DNA from: Labia minor
Lineage: Eukaryota; Arthropoda; Insecta; Dermaptera; Spongiphoridae
Length of the DNA stretch: 64,000 bases
NCBI GenBank assembly: GCA_963082975.1
Contig: OY720345.1
Location: 32,620,611-32,684,610, forward strand
Direction of reading: 5' to 3'
A program made the position numbers and the translations under genes. Below, one piece after another: positions 1-12,400 of the stretch. Under the pieces are notes generated by a model. That model saw nothing but the letters and a program-made list of their open reading frames with translations, searched no databases and was not told the DNA's origin. Each line of letters opens with the position of its first letter. Positions within the stretch are counted from its first letter, which is position 1.

Positions 1-46
1 AAAAAAGAAGATCGCTCCCAACACTCCTTTAAGAAAAAAAGTAATT

Positions 47-1437
47 ATGCCTTTTTCAATGGAGGAAGTGTTAATACAATTACAAGATCTTAAAAATCGG
101 ATCAAAGGTCTCGAATTAGAAAATTCGAACCTTAAAAAGGAATTAAATTTCAAGCAAAAATTAGCAAGATCAAATCCATTTGATGTCCTGGACATTGAAG
201 ATTCTTCCATGGAAACGGAAATGGAAGAAAACTCTCCACTCACGTTAGTATCGGGAAGAAAACAAAAAAGGAAAGATACTAACGAAAAAGAAAAAGAAGA
301 AAAGACATTGCCGCAAAAAAAACCAAGACAAACACAACCACATCATCACCGACCAAGACAGCAGCTTCACCGACCAAAACAGCATCTTCATCGAACAGTC
401 AGCCGACCAGCATTCATCAAGAAAAAGAAAAATCTACAAATAATGAAGCCAGCATGACTTCAACCAAGACGCCTCCAATTAATATCAGGTATGGTGACAC
501 GCAATTAATTATAAATTTGCTAACAAAAGAAAATATTAAGGAATTTACAATAAAAAATATATCTAAGGATAAATTAACTCTTAAAACTAATAACTTATTA
601 AATTTTAATAAAATAGTAGAAATTCTGAGGAAGAGCGGTGTGAATTTTTTCACATACACTCCAAAGGGAGAAAGAAATCACGCCTTTCTTCTGAAGGGTT
701 TATACAAATCCCCTGATTTAGATGAAATTAGAGAAGAATTAAAACATTTAAGCGGCCAAAAGATATTAAAAGTAGAGCAATATAAAACGAAGGTCTCTGA
801 AAGAAAAAAATATATAATCCCCCATTTATTTGTCCAAATTTCAGCGGGTTCCAATCCAGCTGAAATTACTAAAATTAAATTTCTAAACTATCAAGCAGTC
901 CGTTGGGAAAGAATTATTAAAAATGACTTACTGATATGCAAAAATTGCCAAACATTGGGACATTTAGCCATAAATTGCAACCTCCCCTACAAATGCTGCA
1001 AGTGTAATAAACCTCATGGTCCGGGCGAATGTGATATTCCAAAAAATAGCCAGATAGATAAAAAAGATCTCTATTGTGTGAGATGTAATGATAAAGGTCA
1101 TCCCGCAAACTTTGAGGGTTGCCCGAAAATTATTTCATACAAGGAGAGCAAAGATAAAATAAAGGAATCTAACAAAATATTAAGAGAAAAAAAATTAGAA
1201 AATATAAATCATTATATTAAATCTGATATTAGTTTCTCACAATTATTTAAAAAAAATGAACCATCAAACAATAACATTCCAAGTAACAATGATGCTAATT
1301 CCAATAATAATCAAAATAATGAATTACTAAACCTCATTATCAATATGCAATCTTGCATAATGAAAATGAGTGATAGTATTGAAAAAAACTCATTAGCCAT
1401 TGCGAAATTATTTGAAAAAATATCACATTCGCCTTAA
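47..1437 (+). pseudogene. LINE A ORF1: nucleic-acid-binding protein with three CCHC-like knuckles, frameshifted
   Basis: ORF1 products of Jockey-type LINEs coat the element RNA. The ATG at 47 opens a frame with a charged coiled-coil-like start (residues about 5-45) and a Lys/Glu-rich stretch. The knuckles lie in the second frame (454-1437): CKNCQTLGHLAINC, a CCKC...H...C variant, and CVRCNDKGH...C. The frames join best at an A8 run (315-322): past the run the second frame is open upstream of its ATG and reads a Thr/Ser/Lys-rich linker with TKTA repeats. I therefore read one ORF1 broken by a one-base loss. The stop of the first frame and the ATG of the second overlap as ATGA (454-457), so stop-restart is an alternative. 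The end is Asn-rich. The next ORF starts 2 bases after this stop. Confidence 0.8.
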
Positions 1438-1439
1438 AC

Positions 1440-4400
1440 ATGAACAAAGTCCTAACAAATAATTTAAATGATTTAAAAGTAATCACAATTAATGTTAACT
1501 CTATCATATCGAATCAAAGACGTTATAATCTGTTGAATCTTTTAAAAAAATTCGATCCAGACATTGTGTTAATAAATGAAACAAAATTAAATTCCAAGCA
1601 TTTTATCTCATTTGAAAATTACGATATTATTAGAACTGACAGACCCAATTCGAGGCAAGGAGGGGGAACTGCAATTATAATAAAAAAAACAATCAAACAC
1701 AATATAATAACTGAAAATCAAAATAAAAAAATCTTAGAAACAACCATAATTAAACTTAGCCTAAAAAATGGTAATAATCTCTTTATCATCGCAGCGTATG
1801 CACCTGAAGGTAATGCTAATTCATTTATTACAGAATTGAAAGACTTATTTCATAATCTAAATCTAGAAAACAACTCAAATTATTATATTTTAGGTGGTGA
1901 TTTAAATGCAAAAAATTCAAATTGGTTGAACAAAAAAAACAATACTAGAGGGAATCAATTGAATAAATGGATCCTAGACAATGAAATAAAGTATAAAATA
2001 AAAATTTACACTTCGAAAAAAGCTTCATTCCCCAGGGCGAATTCTCACTTAGATCTATTCATAATTGACACTAGACTTCTATTAACAAATGAAATAGGTA
2101 ATAAACTGCTCCCCTCCATAACTTATGACAGCGACCATAATGCAATTCTAGCTATGATAGGGAATAACTCTTATCAAAATTTAGAAATTGAATCGTCCAA
2201 AATAAAAAATAAATATAATTTCAAAAAAGCAAACTGGAACAATTTCAAAACAATACTAGGTAAAGATCCCTTAAAAATTCCCCACGACAAAAACTTACAT
2301 TCAAGTGAAATTGATAGTTATATAACCAATTTAGAAGAAAAAATTTACAAAGCTATTGAAAAAACAATTCCAAAATTAAACAAAAAAACTCAGTTGAACG
2401 TTATATAAATTCTAAAATTAAGACCCTACAAAAACACAAAAACTTTCTCTTAAAAGAAATAGACAGGTACAATGATCTAGGGCTTGACAAAAGAAAAACT
2501 GACTATAAGGTACTCAAAGCGTTACTTTCGGAAACAAAAAATCAATTAAAGAATGAATTTGAGTCTTCTATAAATTCTCATTGGAAAAACAAAATTGAAA
2601 ATATTCCTGTAAACGATTCTCTAAATATGTTCCCTCAATTAAATAAAATTTTTAGAAGAAAAGAAAACCTTTCCCCTTCCTTATTAGAAATACCTTTAGA
2701 AAAAGAAAATATACTAAAAAAAGCAGGTATAGACCAAAACACAATTGAAAAAAATAACAATAACTTTATTATAAGAAATGAAAAGGACATATTAAATTCA
2801 TTGGGTTCACACTTCTCTCAAGTCCATTCGCAAAACAATAGCATGGGTAAAAAGGGTCACATCAATATAATTCATCAATACACTGATAAAATGAAATGGG
2901 AAATGGAAAAAGAGTCAGGATCATTTACAATTGAATTCTCAAAAGAAAACACAGCGCTCAACCCACAATTAGATGAAAATAGCATTTTAACAAATAAAAA
3001 GGAAATAAAAAATACATTTAGATCACTTAACAATAAAATTTCGACAGGTTTTGACAACATTCCAAATCTAGTATTAAAAAAACTCCCAACTAAATTCATA
3101 GAATCATACACCATAATTTTTAATAATTGTTTAAATAATAAATATTTTCCATCAGCATGGAAAAAAGCCAAGGTGATACCATTACCAAAGAAAAACAATA
3201 ACACTAAATCTTTATTAAACTACAGGCCAATAAGTCTTCTTCCGAACATAGGCAAAGTGTTTGAAAGGGTAATAAATCAAAAGCTAGTTGCATTTTGTGA
3301 GGATAAGGAGATTATACCTGAAGCACAATTCGGATTTCGCAGAAAACATTCGACAATACATGCAATAACAAAATTAACTTCGGATATATATTGGGCATTA
3401 AATAAAAAAGAAAGTGTTGGAGCTTGCTTAATAGATGTTGAAAAAGCCTTTGACACTGTTTGGAGAGAAGGTTTGATCTTTCAAATGATTAAAAAAGGAT
3501 TCAACAGAGACATGATAAAAATGGTATGGAATATGATAGAGAATAGGACCTTTAGAGTTTCAAACAAATCAGTAAATTCATCTAGACAATTTGAAATACC
3601 AAACGGACTTCAGCAAGGGACCGTCACCTCGCCTATATTATTCAATATTTTCATAAGTGACATTTTAAAATGCTTTAATTTAAACGAATCGCCACAAAGA
3701 AAAGCGTTAGCCTTCGCGGACGATTTGATAGTGTATGTCACGGGTAAAGATCCTTTAGAAATTCAGAAGGAACTTCAATCACTTTTCGAAAAAATCCACT
3801 CATTTTATGATACTTGGAAATTAAAAATTAATACAAATAAATGCGAAACCATATTATTTAGATCAACACTCGACAAAGGAAACAGAAGTCTCAAAAAAAA
3901 CTGGAAAAAATTCCAAATAAATTTTAATAACGTTGCCATCCCAAATAAATCCCAGGTAAAATACCTAGGATTGCATTTGGACAATTATTTATATTTTAAT
4001 AACCACATACACAATCAATTATCGAAAGCAAAGGCTTCGTTTATGAAACATAAATCACTATTTTACAATAAATTTCTTAACCCAAAAATAAAAATCATCT
4101 GTTATCAGCTACTCATCCGCCCAATCATTACATATGGATGTAACATTTTCTTTAATATAAATGCTTCATTAATGGAGTCAATTAGGATATTTGAGAGGAA
4201 GTGCATCAGATCATGTCTGGGGAAATACCGCTCAAGCAAATCTGATTATCTCCATTATATTAGTAATAGAGAAATATACGAGGAAGCCAATATTAATCGA
4301 ATAGATAACTTTATTATTGGACTAATTAGGAATCACTACCTCCAAATACCTAATTCAGTCAACAATAGCCTGATATATAGCTCAGTATTTCAAAATAATA

Positions 4401-4666
4401 AATATTTTGAAAAATCATTAATAACGGGATTCATACCCCCAGAAGCATTTATATACTTAGATGGAAAAGGTTACATTCAGAACAAAAATGCTGTTCCCTT
4501 AATTTACCATATCAACAGGAGAAAAAACGACAAATCAATAATTTATGAACCTTATTTAAATGAAAGTGTCAATTATGAAACGTTGAAGTATAGCATATCA
4601 GTACCAAATAGAGATAAAATTGATAGAAACAAAATGTACAGCAAATGCTGGTGGTTAGCGGGTTAG
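1440..4666 (+). pseudogene. LINE A ORF2: AP-type endonuclease plus reverse transcriptase, one frameshift
   Basis: ORF2 nicks the target and copies the element RNA. Residues 1-250 form an APE-like endonuclease with INETKLNSKHF, GGGTAIIIKK, LGGDLNAKNSNW and a late SDHNAI motif, so the catalytic Asn, Glu, Asp and His positions are present. The first frame stops at 2408. The second is open from the A7 run at 2382-2388 through 4666 and holds the reverse transcriptase: NYRPISLLPNIGKVFERV, QFGFRRKHST, LIDVEKAFDTVW, GLQQGTVTSPILFNIF and the catalytic FADDLIVY, followed by a thumb region. The change is -1, as in ORF1. Apart from this lesion the protein looks complete. Sequencing error, recent mutation and recoding cannot be separated here. 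Confidence 0.88.
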
Positions 4667-5113
4667 CAAATTGCGTGTCACCTTACTGAAACAATGAATT
4701 TATTATAAAATAAATTAAATTAAAAAAAAAAAAAACAAAATTTATTATAATAAGATAAATAAATTCGTATGGATAATATTCCACTCCATCCCACGTCCCT
4801 CCTGATTGTAAATATATCCCTCATCCAAACCCCCACCTCTCTATATATAGTCTAGGTTTTTATTTTATATAGCCTTTTCCTAGATAAAGAAAAAATAATA
4901 ATAATTAATTTACACTTTGAAATTGTAATATTAAATATAGTTATTAGCGTAATAATAAAAAAGAAACATTGTATAGATAATTACGACCTTGGAGTCACCA
5001 ATTAGCTGTAAGAAAAAGTCATGTAATCCCTTTTATATGTTATGGGAAAAAAAAAACATATATTTGTATATTTTTGGCTAATAAACATACTTTTTAAACT
5101 AAACTAAAACTAA

Positions 5114-5600
5114 AGTCTATTGGGTAGAGCGACTGTCTGACGATTCAACTTCGCAGGATCGAAACCGGCGGAAAATAATTTTTTTTTTTTTTTTAATCTA
5201 TTATTTTTTAATAAATTACTATTTTATATTTATTTATTCATTGTTCTTTTATTAAATTTAATATTTATTAATATTATTTATTATTAATTTATATATGGAC
5301 AAATGACACTCATATTGAAATTTGACTCCCGCCTTTTTTTAAAAGATATTGTATTAATATTTTTTTATATTTAAAATATTTTAAAATTTTTTATTTAATT
5401 TCGAAATAAAATTAAAAATATATATTTTAATAATATTTTATAATTATAAATTACGATATATATTTATCATTCTTCCAATAAAAAAAAAATATTCATGCAC
5501 TTAAAAACATATCTAATCTATCTATATACATATTTATGTATTATTGAGGACCCCAAGTTCCATTCATTTTAATCAGATTGATGCAATGATGCAACATTTA
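5114..5600 (+). repeat. R1 repeat, copy 1: tRNA-derived SINE-like head with AT-rich body
   Basis: The first 60 bases look tRNA-derived: GGTAGAGCGACTG resembles a D-arm/A-box and GGATCGAAACC fits the B-box pattern GWTCRANNC. A long T-run and AT-rich body follow, ending in a conserved block (TTCCATTCATTTTAATCAGA...GATGCAATGATGCAAC). A second copy at 17425-17725 on the other strand shares head and tail blocks but differs in the middle. It is not scored as a working tRNA because the acceptor stem is missing and the D-stem is poor. Confidence 0.65.
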
Positions 5601-5633
5601 ATAATTGTAATAAATAATTAAAGAATTGTATAT

Positions 5634-5741
5634 CAGCTCGGTGTCCCAAGTATTAATATTACCAGCCAAACCCAATATAATAATGAATTATTTTTTTTTA
5701 ACTTAATTACCTAGCCGAGGCACGGGGTCCCGGTGTGATCT
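5634..5741 (+). repeat. R2 hairpin repeat, copy 1
   Basis: A unit of about 105 bases, bounded by GCTCGGTGTCCCA on the left and GGGGTCCCGG on the right. It contains TATTAATATTACCAGCC, a T-run and TTAACTTAA, and ends in a GC-rich stem-loop near CCGAG. Two other copies are at 5880-5978 and 16445-16545. Its compact form suggests a small non-autonomous element or the terminus of a larger one. Confidence 0.7.
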
Positions 5742-5879
5742 TAATATATTGTCAGAATTAGATAAATATTGTAGAGAGAAAAATTATTTAAAAATAGATA
5801 TTTATTTAAATGAAATAAAATTATTTAATTTACAGAATGAAAATGTCTATAATAATGTCTAAACATTTTTTCGAGCGAC

Positions 5880-5978
5880 AGCTCGGTATCCCAGGTATTA
5901 ATATTACCAGCCAAACCCAATAATAATTAATCATTTTTTTTAACTTAAGTACCGAGCCGAGGCTCGGGGTCCCGGTAC
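5880..5978 (+). repeat. R2 hairpin repeat, copy 2
   Basis: Second copy, 140 bases downstream of the first in the same direction. It has the clearest terminal palindrome, CCGAGCCGAGGCTCGG, a 7-bp stem. It directly abuts a truncated HINE tail. Confidence 0.7.
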
Positions 5979-6140
5979 TATTATAAATAAAATAAAATTA
6001 AAAATATTTATGTTATATGCCTATCTGTTTTTTATTACAATAATAGATATATTAAAATTATTTGAAATTGTTTCTGTAGCTGGGAATTAATTTATTACAA
6101 ACCGTCGGTCGGTTCGGACCTGGCCACAGGTCAACTTATT
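5979..6140 (+). mobile_element. HINE-like element, 3' fragment
   Basis: Only the last ~160 bases are present, starting at TATAAATAAAATAAAATT and ending with the 3' subterminal repeat CGTCGGTCGGT, the hairpin GACCTGGCCACAGGTC (preserved here) and terminal AACTTATT. Full copies are at 42540-43170 and 60076-60690. The break at the left edge coincides with an R2 copy. Confidence 0.8.
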
Positions 6141-6151
6141 TTATTTATTAT

Positions 6152-7450
6152 TTGGCGCTCTTCACACCTAGACGGGAGCTCCGCCCCCTGTACCCCCGAG
6201 TGGTACATAGTATTTTGTTGAAAGTAGTAAAAGTTTTTCATCCATTTTGTTTCAATCAGTATATTACATAAAACATTCATTTGCTTTTGTGTTCTTATTT
6301 AAAATATATTTTAATTTAATCAGTAAATTAATTATATATATTATTATTGAATATGTTATATCTATCTATCTATGTGGCTCAAAGATACTCGAATGTTCTT
6401 GGCCGCAACAACCACATTTCTCCAAGTGTCCCTATCCTGAGCCCTTGTCCCATCTCTCTTACGTCCCTTCCTACGCGTCATTGGTTTTCCAAGCATACGT
6501 TTTCCAATCGGTCTCCCCACCAATATCTTTTTCCTCTTCCATTCTAACCATGTGCCCTGCATATCGCAGCTTTTCCCCTTTTATAACCCTAACTATTTCT
6601 GAAGATGCAGAGAGGTCTGCAATTTCTTCCCCCATTCCCCGGTGACCTCATCTTTCTTTGGCCAATAAATGCAGGGAAGAATCCTATTCTCAAATACTCT
6701 GAATCTACTCTCATCTCCTAAAGTCAAAGACCATGCCTCACACCCATATAATACAACAGACAAAATAATTGTTTTATATATTTTAATTTTGATTCCCTTT
6801 GATAATAATTTTGATGAGATAAGCCTCTTTACTGCATGATAACTGGTGTTTCCCGATTGCAACCTCGATTTAAATTCTTCTCAAATATTATTATCCTTCG
6901 TGATTACATTCAATTTTTTTACAAATTCAAATTCTACATTTTGTACATTAAACCTGTTCCTCTATGTTACTAAATATTTTGTCTTATCACTATTAATTTC
7001 AAACCCAATTTCTTTTCCTGCCTCGATTAATTTTTCCTCGCTATCTGTAATTAATCTCCTATTATATTTAAGTCGTCTGGGTAACCTAATATTTTACAAT
7101 TGATTTCCGCATCTTACTCTTTTTTACTAGCTTCAAGACAAATTTGAAGATCAAAATTTGAAAAAGTTTATCCGGATGTATTGAGTCATGCGTATGTTTT
7201 ACTAAAGTCTACAAGTAATTATTGAACAGAAATATTCAATTCGCGGTTTTTTTTCTAATATCTGTCATAATGAAAATATCTTAATTAATGTTGATCGATT
7301 TGGCCTAAACCCGCAATGATATCTCCTAATATTTCCTCCGCCTATGGTTCGTAAGTATTGTATATGTTATAATAGATAAATAGAGTATAATATTTCTTGA
7401 TCATTTCATTTTGATATTTTATTTTCATTGCTTGATTTATTATTATTTAT
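6152..7450 (-). mobile_element. Helitron 3' half, truncated at both ends
   Basis: Matches the 3' part of the complete Helitron at 22085-25378 in opposite orientation (about its 24055-25355). It starts inside the terminal hairpin (GGCGCTCTTCACACC), so the outermost CTAG end and half the hairpin are lost. It carries the same LINE B-derived segment; on the minus strand 6593-6862 still reads as a reverse-transcriptase C-terminal stretch with YGCEAWSLTLGDESRFRVFE. It differs from the other copies by small indels, so it is an older insertion. Confidence 0.8.
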
Positions 7451-7733
7451 TAATTTATTTATATGAACAACCAAGTCAAATTTTTGTAATAATAAAAATT
7501 TTATTAAACACATAAACTGACAAATTATTTTATCATACAATAAAATTCATGATGAAGAGCTAAGAAATTAATCTTTTATTATTTTTCACTGTAATATACT
7601 TATATCAATGTATGTATCAAAATTTAAAAGAATTTTTATTAAATTTACAGATTATCAATCAAATCCAAAATGGTTGATTATATTAGAAGAAATAGTGTTA
7701 CTTGTTAATTAAGTGTTTTAGGGTGGTATATAT
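7451..7733. other. AT-rich spacer, no feature seen
   Basis: No gene, clear repeat or hairpin recognised between the Helitron fragment and the transposon ORF relic. Confidence 0.5.
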
Positions 7734-8320
7734 CTATATATGAAGTGAAAGATTCATAAAGTTACATTTATTTTTGTACTGTCCTGCGCATCCGTCACTG
7801 AAATAGTGAGCATCCGTGACATTAGGAAAATGTTCCTTAACAAATTCTAACAGGGTTTCTTGAATCTTATAAACCATACAAACATCATGATTTAAGTCAT
7901 CGGAAATTATACAATGTGATGAGACTATTTTTTTGTCATCAACACACATGTTAATTATTACTGGGTGAACAGTGCAGGAGTCTGAGGTCCAATGATAACC
8001 CTGTACCTCATCTTGAATCACAAAAGAGAAATTCTCGCTGAAGTCCATTGATATAATGGCTTGATTTGGCGCGCAGTTATCCTTTAGACTTTTAAAATAG
8101 ATCGACTGACTTTTTGCAATATAAGAATGTGGGATCAATTTTTCTATTTTTGTTGTTAGTTCATCAATAAATTCATCACTGGTTGAAGTTTGAGTTATCA
8201 TCTGTGCCTGTCTGTAGTTACCCACTGTTTGAATTCGATCCTATCTTCTTCCTCATAGTTTTCAAACTTTGTTTGTAAGAATGCTGTTAAACTTTCCTTC
8301 AATGGACATTTTTAGGTAAA
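7734..8320 (-). pseudogene. Fragment of a transposon-encoded protein of a widespread invertebrate family
   Basis: From 8225 to 7734 the minus strand encodes about 160 aa containing ISMDFSENFSFVIQDEVQGYHW, CIISDDLNHD and HYFSDGCAGQYKNKCNFMN. I recognise this layout (D-F-x-E-N ... SDG-x-x-x-QYKN) from proteins that occur in many copies in invertebrate genomes and are probably transposon products; spaced acidic residues would suit a DDE-type nuclease, but that is inference. Upstream, 8226-8320 continues the homology in another frame (EEEDRIEFKQWVTTDR), giving a frameshift near 8215. It ends abruptly after NLS. Non-functional as it stands. The superfamily is not assigned. Confidence 0.55.
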
Positions 8321-9189
8321 AATATTTTATTTAATATTAAAATGTCTAATTATTAACAATATTCAGCCATTGAGACTGGCTCATATTGCTCATAATTAAT
8401 GTGTTGTAACTGGCAGTGGTCTTAGTAAATAGAAGGAGGCAAATAAACAAAACTTTTATTTTAATAAATTAAAGCCCATTTCATGTAGATAATTTAGGGA
8501 AAAAAAAGTTCTTGATTATCTCATTCCCTTGTCGTGATATTTCATTTTACGCTAAACCTTGTTTGTAATTTTAAAATTTTATAATGTCCAACATATAATT
8601 TTTTTTAAAATATTTTGGGGTCCGTTACATTTTTTTTACAATTCCTCATAGTTATAAGAACATGCCTTAAAAATTTCAACAAGATAGGAGGTTAAATAAG
8701 TGAATGAGAAATTATTTTCTTCTCCAATACACGTTTTATTTGGCTTTATCCGAGGCTCGGAAATTTAAAAACGCCAATCTTTAAACTGCCATTACTCAAA
8801 AACTATGTGAGATAAAAAATTAAAATTTGGTGGTGTTTTTCATGTTTATAAATAGAACATATTTACCAATTTTCATAAAAATCTGAGATTTTGGGTGAAA
8901 CGGCCTGGATGAGTTGACGTGGAATGATCCCTTAGTATATATATATGAATTATAGCTCTATAAAGGGGGTTAATTGCAAGAACTAAATGCGCCCAACGTT
9001 TTTCGTTGAATATGAAGCAATTCATCCATAAACTTTGCCAGGCTTATAGAAACATTATTTTATTCTTTTTAGTCCATTGCAAAAACGTTATTTTATAAAA
9101 AATTTTTATATATTTATATTTTACCAAGTTCTCATTTGTGATGTGAAAACCTATTACTTACAAACTTTCAACAAAATAATACATATTAC
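8321..9189. other. Repeat-like non-coding DNA next to the transposon relic
   Basis: No ORF of note. Text such as GATTTTGGGTGAAACGGCC and GATGAGTTGACGTGGAATGA reads like the untranslated part of a DNA transposon, possibly the one at 7734-8320, but no terminal repeats were found. Confidence 0.35.
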
Positions 9190-9236
9190 TTCGGGGGTAC
9201 AGGGGGAAGAACGCCAAAGGCGGTCTCAGCTGCTAG
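9190..9236 (+). mobile_element. Helitron 3' terminus relic (second subfamily)
   Basis: TTCGGGGGTACAGGGGG, a hairpin AACGCCAAAGGCGGT, then CAGCTGCTAG followed by T. The order of G-rich block, hairpin and CTAG matches the complete Helitron ending at 25378, but the sequence upstream is unrelated. This suggests a different element sharing the terminus. No 5' end located. Confidence 0.55.
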
Positions 9237-9334
9237 TTAAATAAATAAAAATGATATCAATATAAATGTAATAAATATTTCTTTAGAATAACAAAAACAA
9301 AAAAAACATAAATTAATTAAGTATTTATTTTGCG

Positions 9335-9422
9335 TCATAATAATGTATTCAATTCTTCATTCATTGATATTAAAACATTATTATTATTATCATTATTATT
9401 ATTATTATTCGAATTGAGACAC

Positions 9423-9456
<34 letters not shown>

Positions 9457-12400
9457 TCGAATTGAGATACTTATTATTATTATTATTATTATAAATTTCC
9501 TTTTCTATTAAATGTCTAGGTATACATTTTGTTTCTGGCACAAAATAATAAATAAATAGAAAAGCAATTAAATTAACAATTAAATAAATTATAAAAGAAT
9601 AGGTAATAGTAAAGAATTGAATAAAATAGGGGAATAATTTCATATTGATTGTACCAGACAATGCTAAGGCCCCTAATCCCATATAACCGCCCCATAAACG
9701 AATATCGGGCGGTAAAATTTCAGCCATAATTACAAAAGGTAATGGACCCAAGCCAATATTGATACAAAACGCATGAATTCCAACAGCAGTAATTGCAATT
9801 AATGGATTCATTAATAACATTTCAATTGAGAAATAAAGGATCATAATTATTAGACAAAAAATAACACCCGCTGAAGAAAATAATAAAAGTGGACGACGTC
9901 CAAAACGATCAGATAGAAAAGAAGCAGAAAAATTACCAAGAACATATCCAACACCTGAATAAATTTCAAAGAAATTAATTAACAAGCATTTCCAAGCATA
10001 TATGAATGATCTCAATCTATATTTTTATTACCTGTAATAATAGTGATGATATGTTGAAAATAATGATCATCTACAAAATTCAATGCATAATGTAGAAGTA
10101 TACCAACCATTGTCGTTTGTTGAAATACAAACAGCAACAGACTAATAAAGAGACTTTTCCGATAATTTCTAATAAAAATAAAAATAAAAATTAGTAATTA
10201 TTAATATATAAAAATGAATGTTAGATTATCTTATTAACTTTAACATTAATTAAATTTAATACAGGTATTTTTCAATTATGTATATTTGTCCGCTATACCA
10301 TTTCTACTATATATATATTTTTAAGGGATATAACGCGGTTTGGGCTATGGCCCATTTTCTTTATCTTGGCGTGGACAAGGGATACATTTTGTTTATAATT
10401 TAGGCTGTTTTATACTTACATATATAGTACTTATGTAAAAAATACATAATTTTTACTGTGTCGCCGAGACCCAAAATTGATTATTTTTTCTTAAGTTAGT
10501 CGGGGTTCAAACACGACCGAATAAAGATCTGTTGTTCAATAAAGATAAGTATAAGTATAAAACAGCCTAAATAGATCTGTATCAAGAATAACTTGTTTTA
10601 TTTAAACTCCGATTATCCATAAACATAAATTTTTTTTAAGGAAATATTTTTATTCCGGTTCGCCCGGCGTTTAATCCGCCTCTGTATGTAGGCCTATTTA
10701 ATTATCGGATTAGGGTCCTAGGCACGTAATTTTCTGGCCAAAAATTACGGGCCCTAGGCAAGTGCCTAGATTGCCTAGGCCTTAGTCCGCCCCTAACAAA
10801 GAGTAGTTTACTCAATGTTTAAACTGTAGTGCTGATTCTAAGATAAAATAATACCTTTTGAATAATAATCTTCCTCAGAAAGTCATGCTATTAATCGATA
10901 ATGCTTCTGCACACAAAAATAGAGTACAGGATAACATTTTGGAGGAGTTTAATTTTAAACAAATTGTATCCCTTTCATCCAACGCATCAGCTATCAACAG
11001 AGTAAAGCTAGGGTTGAGGAATGTGAAGCATAATCATCGATAGACGTTAAAGAGAATGAATATTTTATCTGTTATACCTAGATACAATAGATCGAAATAG
11101 ATAGCAGCAGCGGTCAAACTTACCTCCGACATTTCCCCACGTCGTGTCCCAAAAAACAATTGTCTTAATATTTTATACATATACATAAGTTATTATGAGC
11201 ATTAATAAATAATGTTGTTTATTATTGAATAGAATTTGTTTTTCATAGTAATATTTTGGGGTGCAGAATGAATTAATTGATTTTACATTAGTTCTTATCA
11301 AAAAATTTGTCTCGGTTTAATAGAGTCTCTGGTTGGATTTTTAAAAATTATTTAATTATATATTTTCTTAATCTATTTCTATAGATTATATGGCATATCT
11401 GTGATTGTAAATAATTATAGATAACTTAAAAATGACTACCAATTTGTTTGTTTTTTCTTATTATTATTATTATTACAATAATCCAAAAGTTTTTTTGTTG
11501 GTAAAAAAAAAATGAAAAAAAAACTCGGTAAGTTGTGAAATTCCTTTAAAAAATTAAAAAATAAATACCTATATTTTATTAATCGATGCCATATTTCTTT
11601 AAAAGTTTCAATATTTTTTGTTTTATTTTTCAAATACAATTCAATATTGATCATTTCTTGATTGAGATCCAAATGTTGATGATGTTCATGAAGTTGTTTC
11701 AAAATTTCCATTGCTTTCTCATCTTCTCCAATTGATTTTAACCAGATTGGAGTTTCCAGTAGGTAAACACATGCGATAAGCCAAAAGATTAATGAGGAAA
11801 TAAAATAAATACAGGTGCTTAACGTAACCGACAGATACGTTGATATTAAATAAGCAAATAAAATTCCAATGACAAATGTCGAATCTGTCAATCCAATAAA
11901 AAATCCACGCGTTTTTGGTAAAGTAGTTTCTTCAATATATAATGGAATACATGCAGCCACAAAATGACTAATTCCAAAACATATGCGTCCAATTATATAA
12001 TAAGGTGGCTAAAAAAATAAGAATTAGAATTTCATTGAATGCATATATAATAAATATTATCAACTTACTGTAACATTACCAAAGAGGAGTATGGACCAAT
12101 AAATTAATCTAAAAAATCCTAAAATAATTATATTATTTTTGGGACTGAATCTCCTCATAAAAATCCCAAATGGTACACAAACAAGAAATATAGTAAATAA
12201 TGGCATTGTAAATAACCAGGTAAGTTCTGATAATGTAAAACCATCTGTCATTTCTATTGTTGAAATATTGTTTTGAGAACTATTATTTGTACTCGTTGTT
12301 GAATAAAATATAAATAATCGTTTAGGGTGTTTATTTGATAAGAAATTTGTTATTGGCATGGACCAGCCAACTGATAAGCCGCAATCTAAATTCTGAAGTA

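Larger units (their letters stand above)
1..5114 (+). mobile_element. Jockey-type non-LTR retrotransposon (LINE A), 5' end outside window
   Basis: A nearly complete LINE: an ORF1 with zinc knuckles, then an ORF2 with endonuclease and reverse transcriptase, then a 3' UTR ending in TTTTGGCTAATAAACAT and a short degenerate tandem tail of AAACT/TAAAC units. The same 3' end occurs in a second, truncated copy at 27578-28277, which fixes the 3' boundary near 5114. The tail abuts the tRNA-like repeat R1. The copy looks young, because each ORF needs only one frame correction. The 5' UTR and left target duplication fall before the window. The clade call rests on ORF layout and zinc-knuckle ORF1, not on a tree. 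Confidence 0.9.

Noticed and set aside
5114-5175. Functional tRNA gene
   Set aside because: A- and B-box resemblance only; no acceptor stem and a weak D-stem, and the same head recurs in a dispersed repeat.
5645-5670. TAATATTAC inside R2, like the nick site of circular Rep-encoding viruses and geminiviruses
   Set aside because: No flanking GC stem of the right form and no Rep gene; such a string is easy to find in AT-rich DNA.
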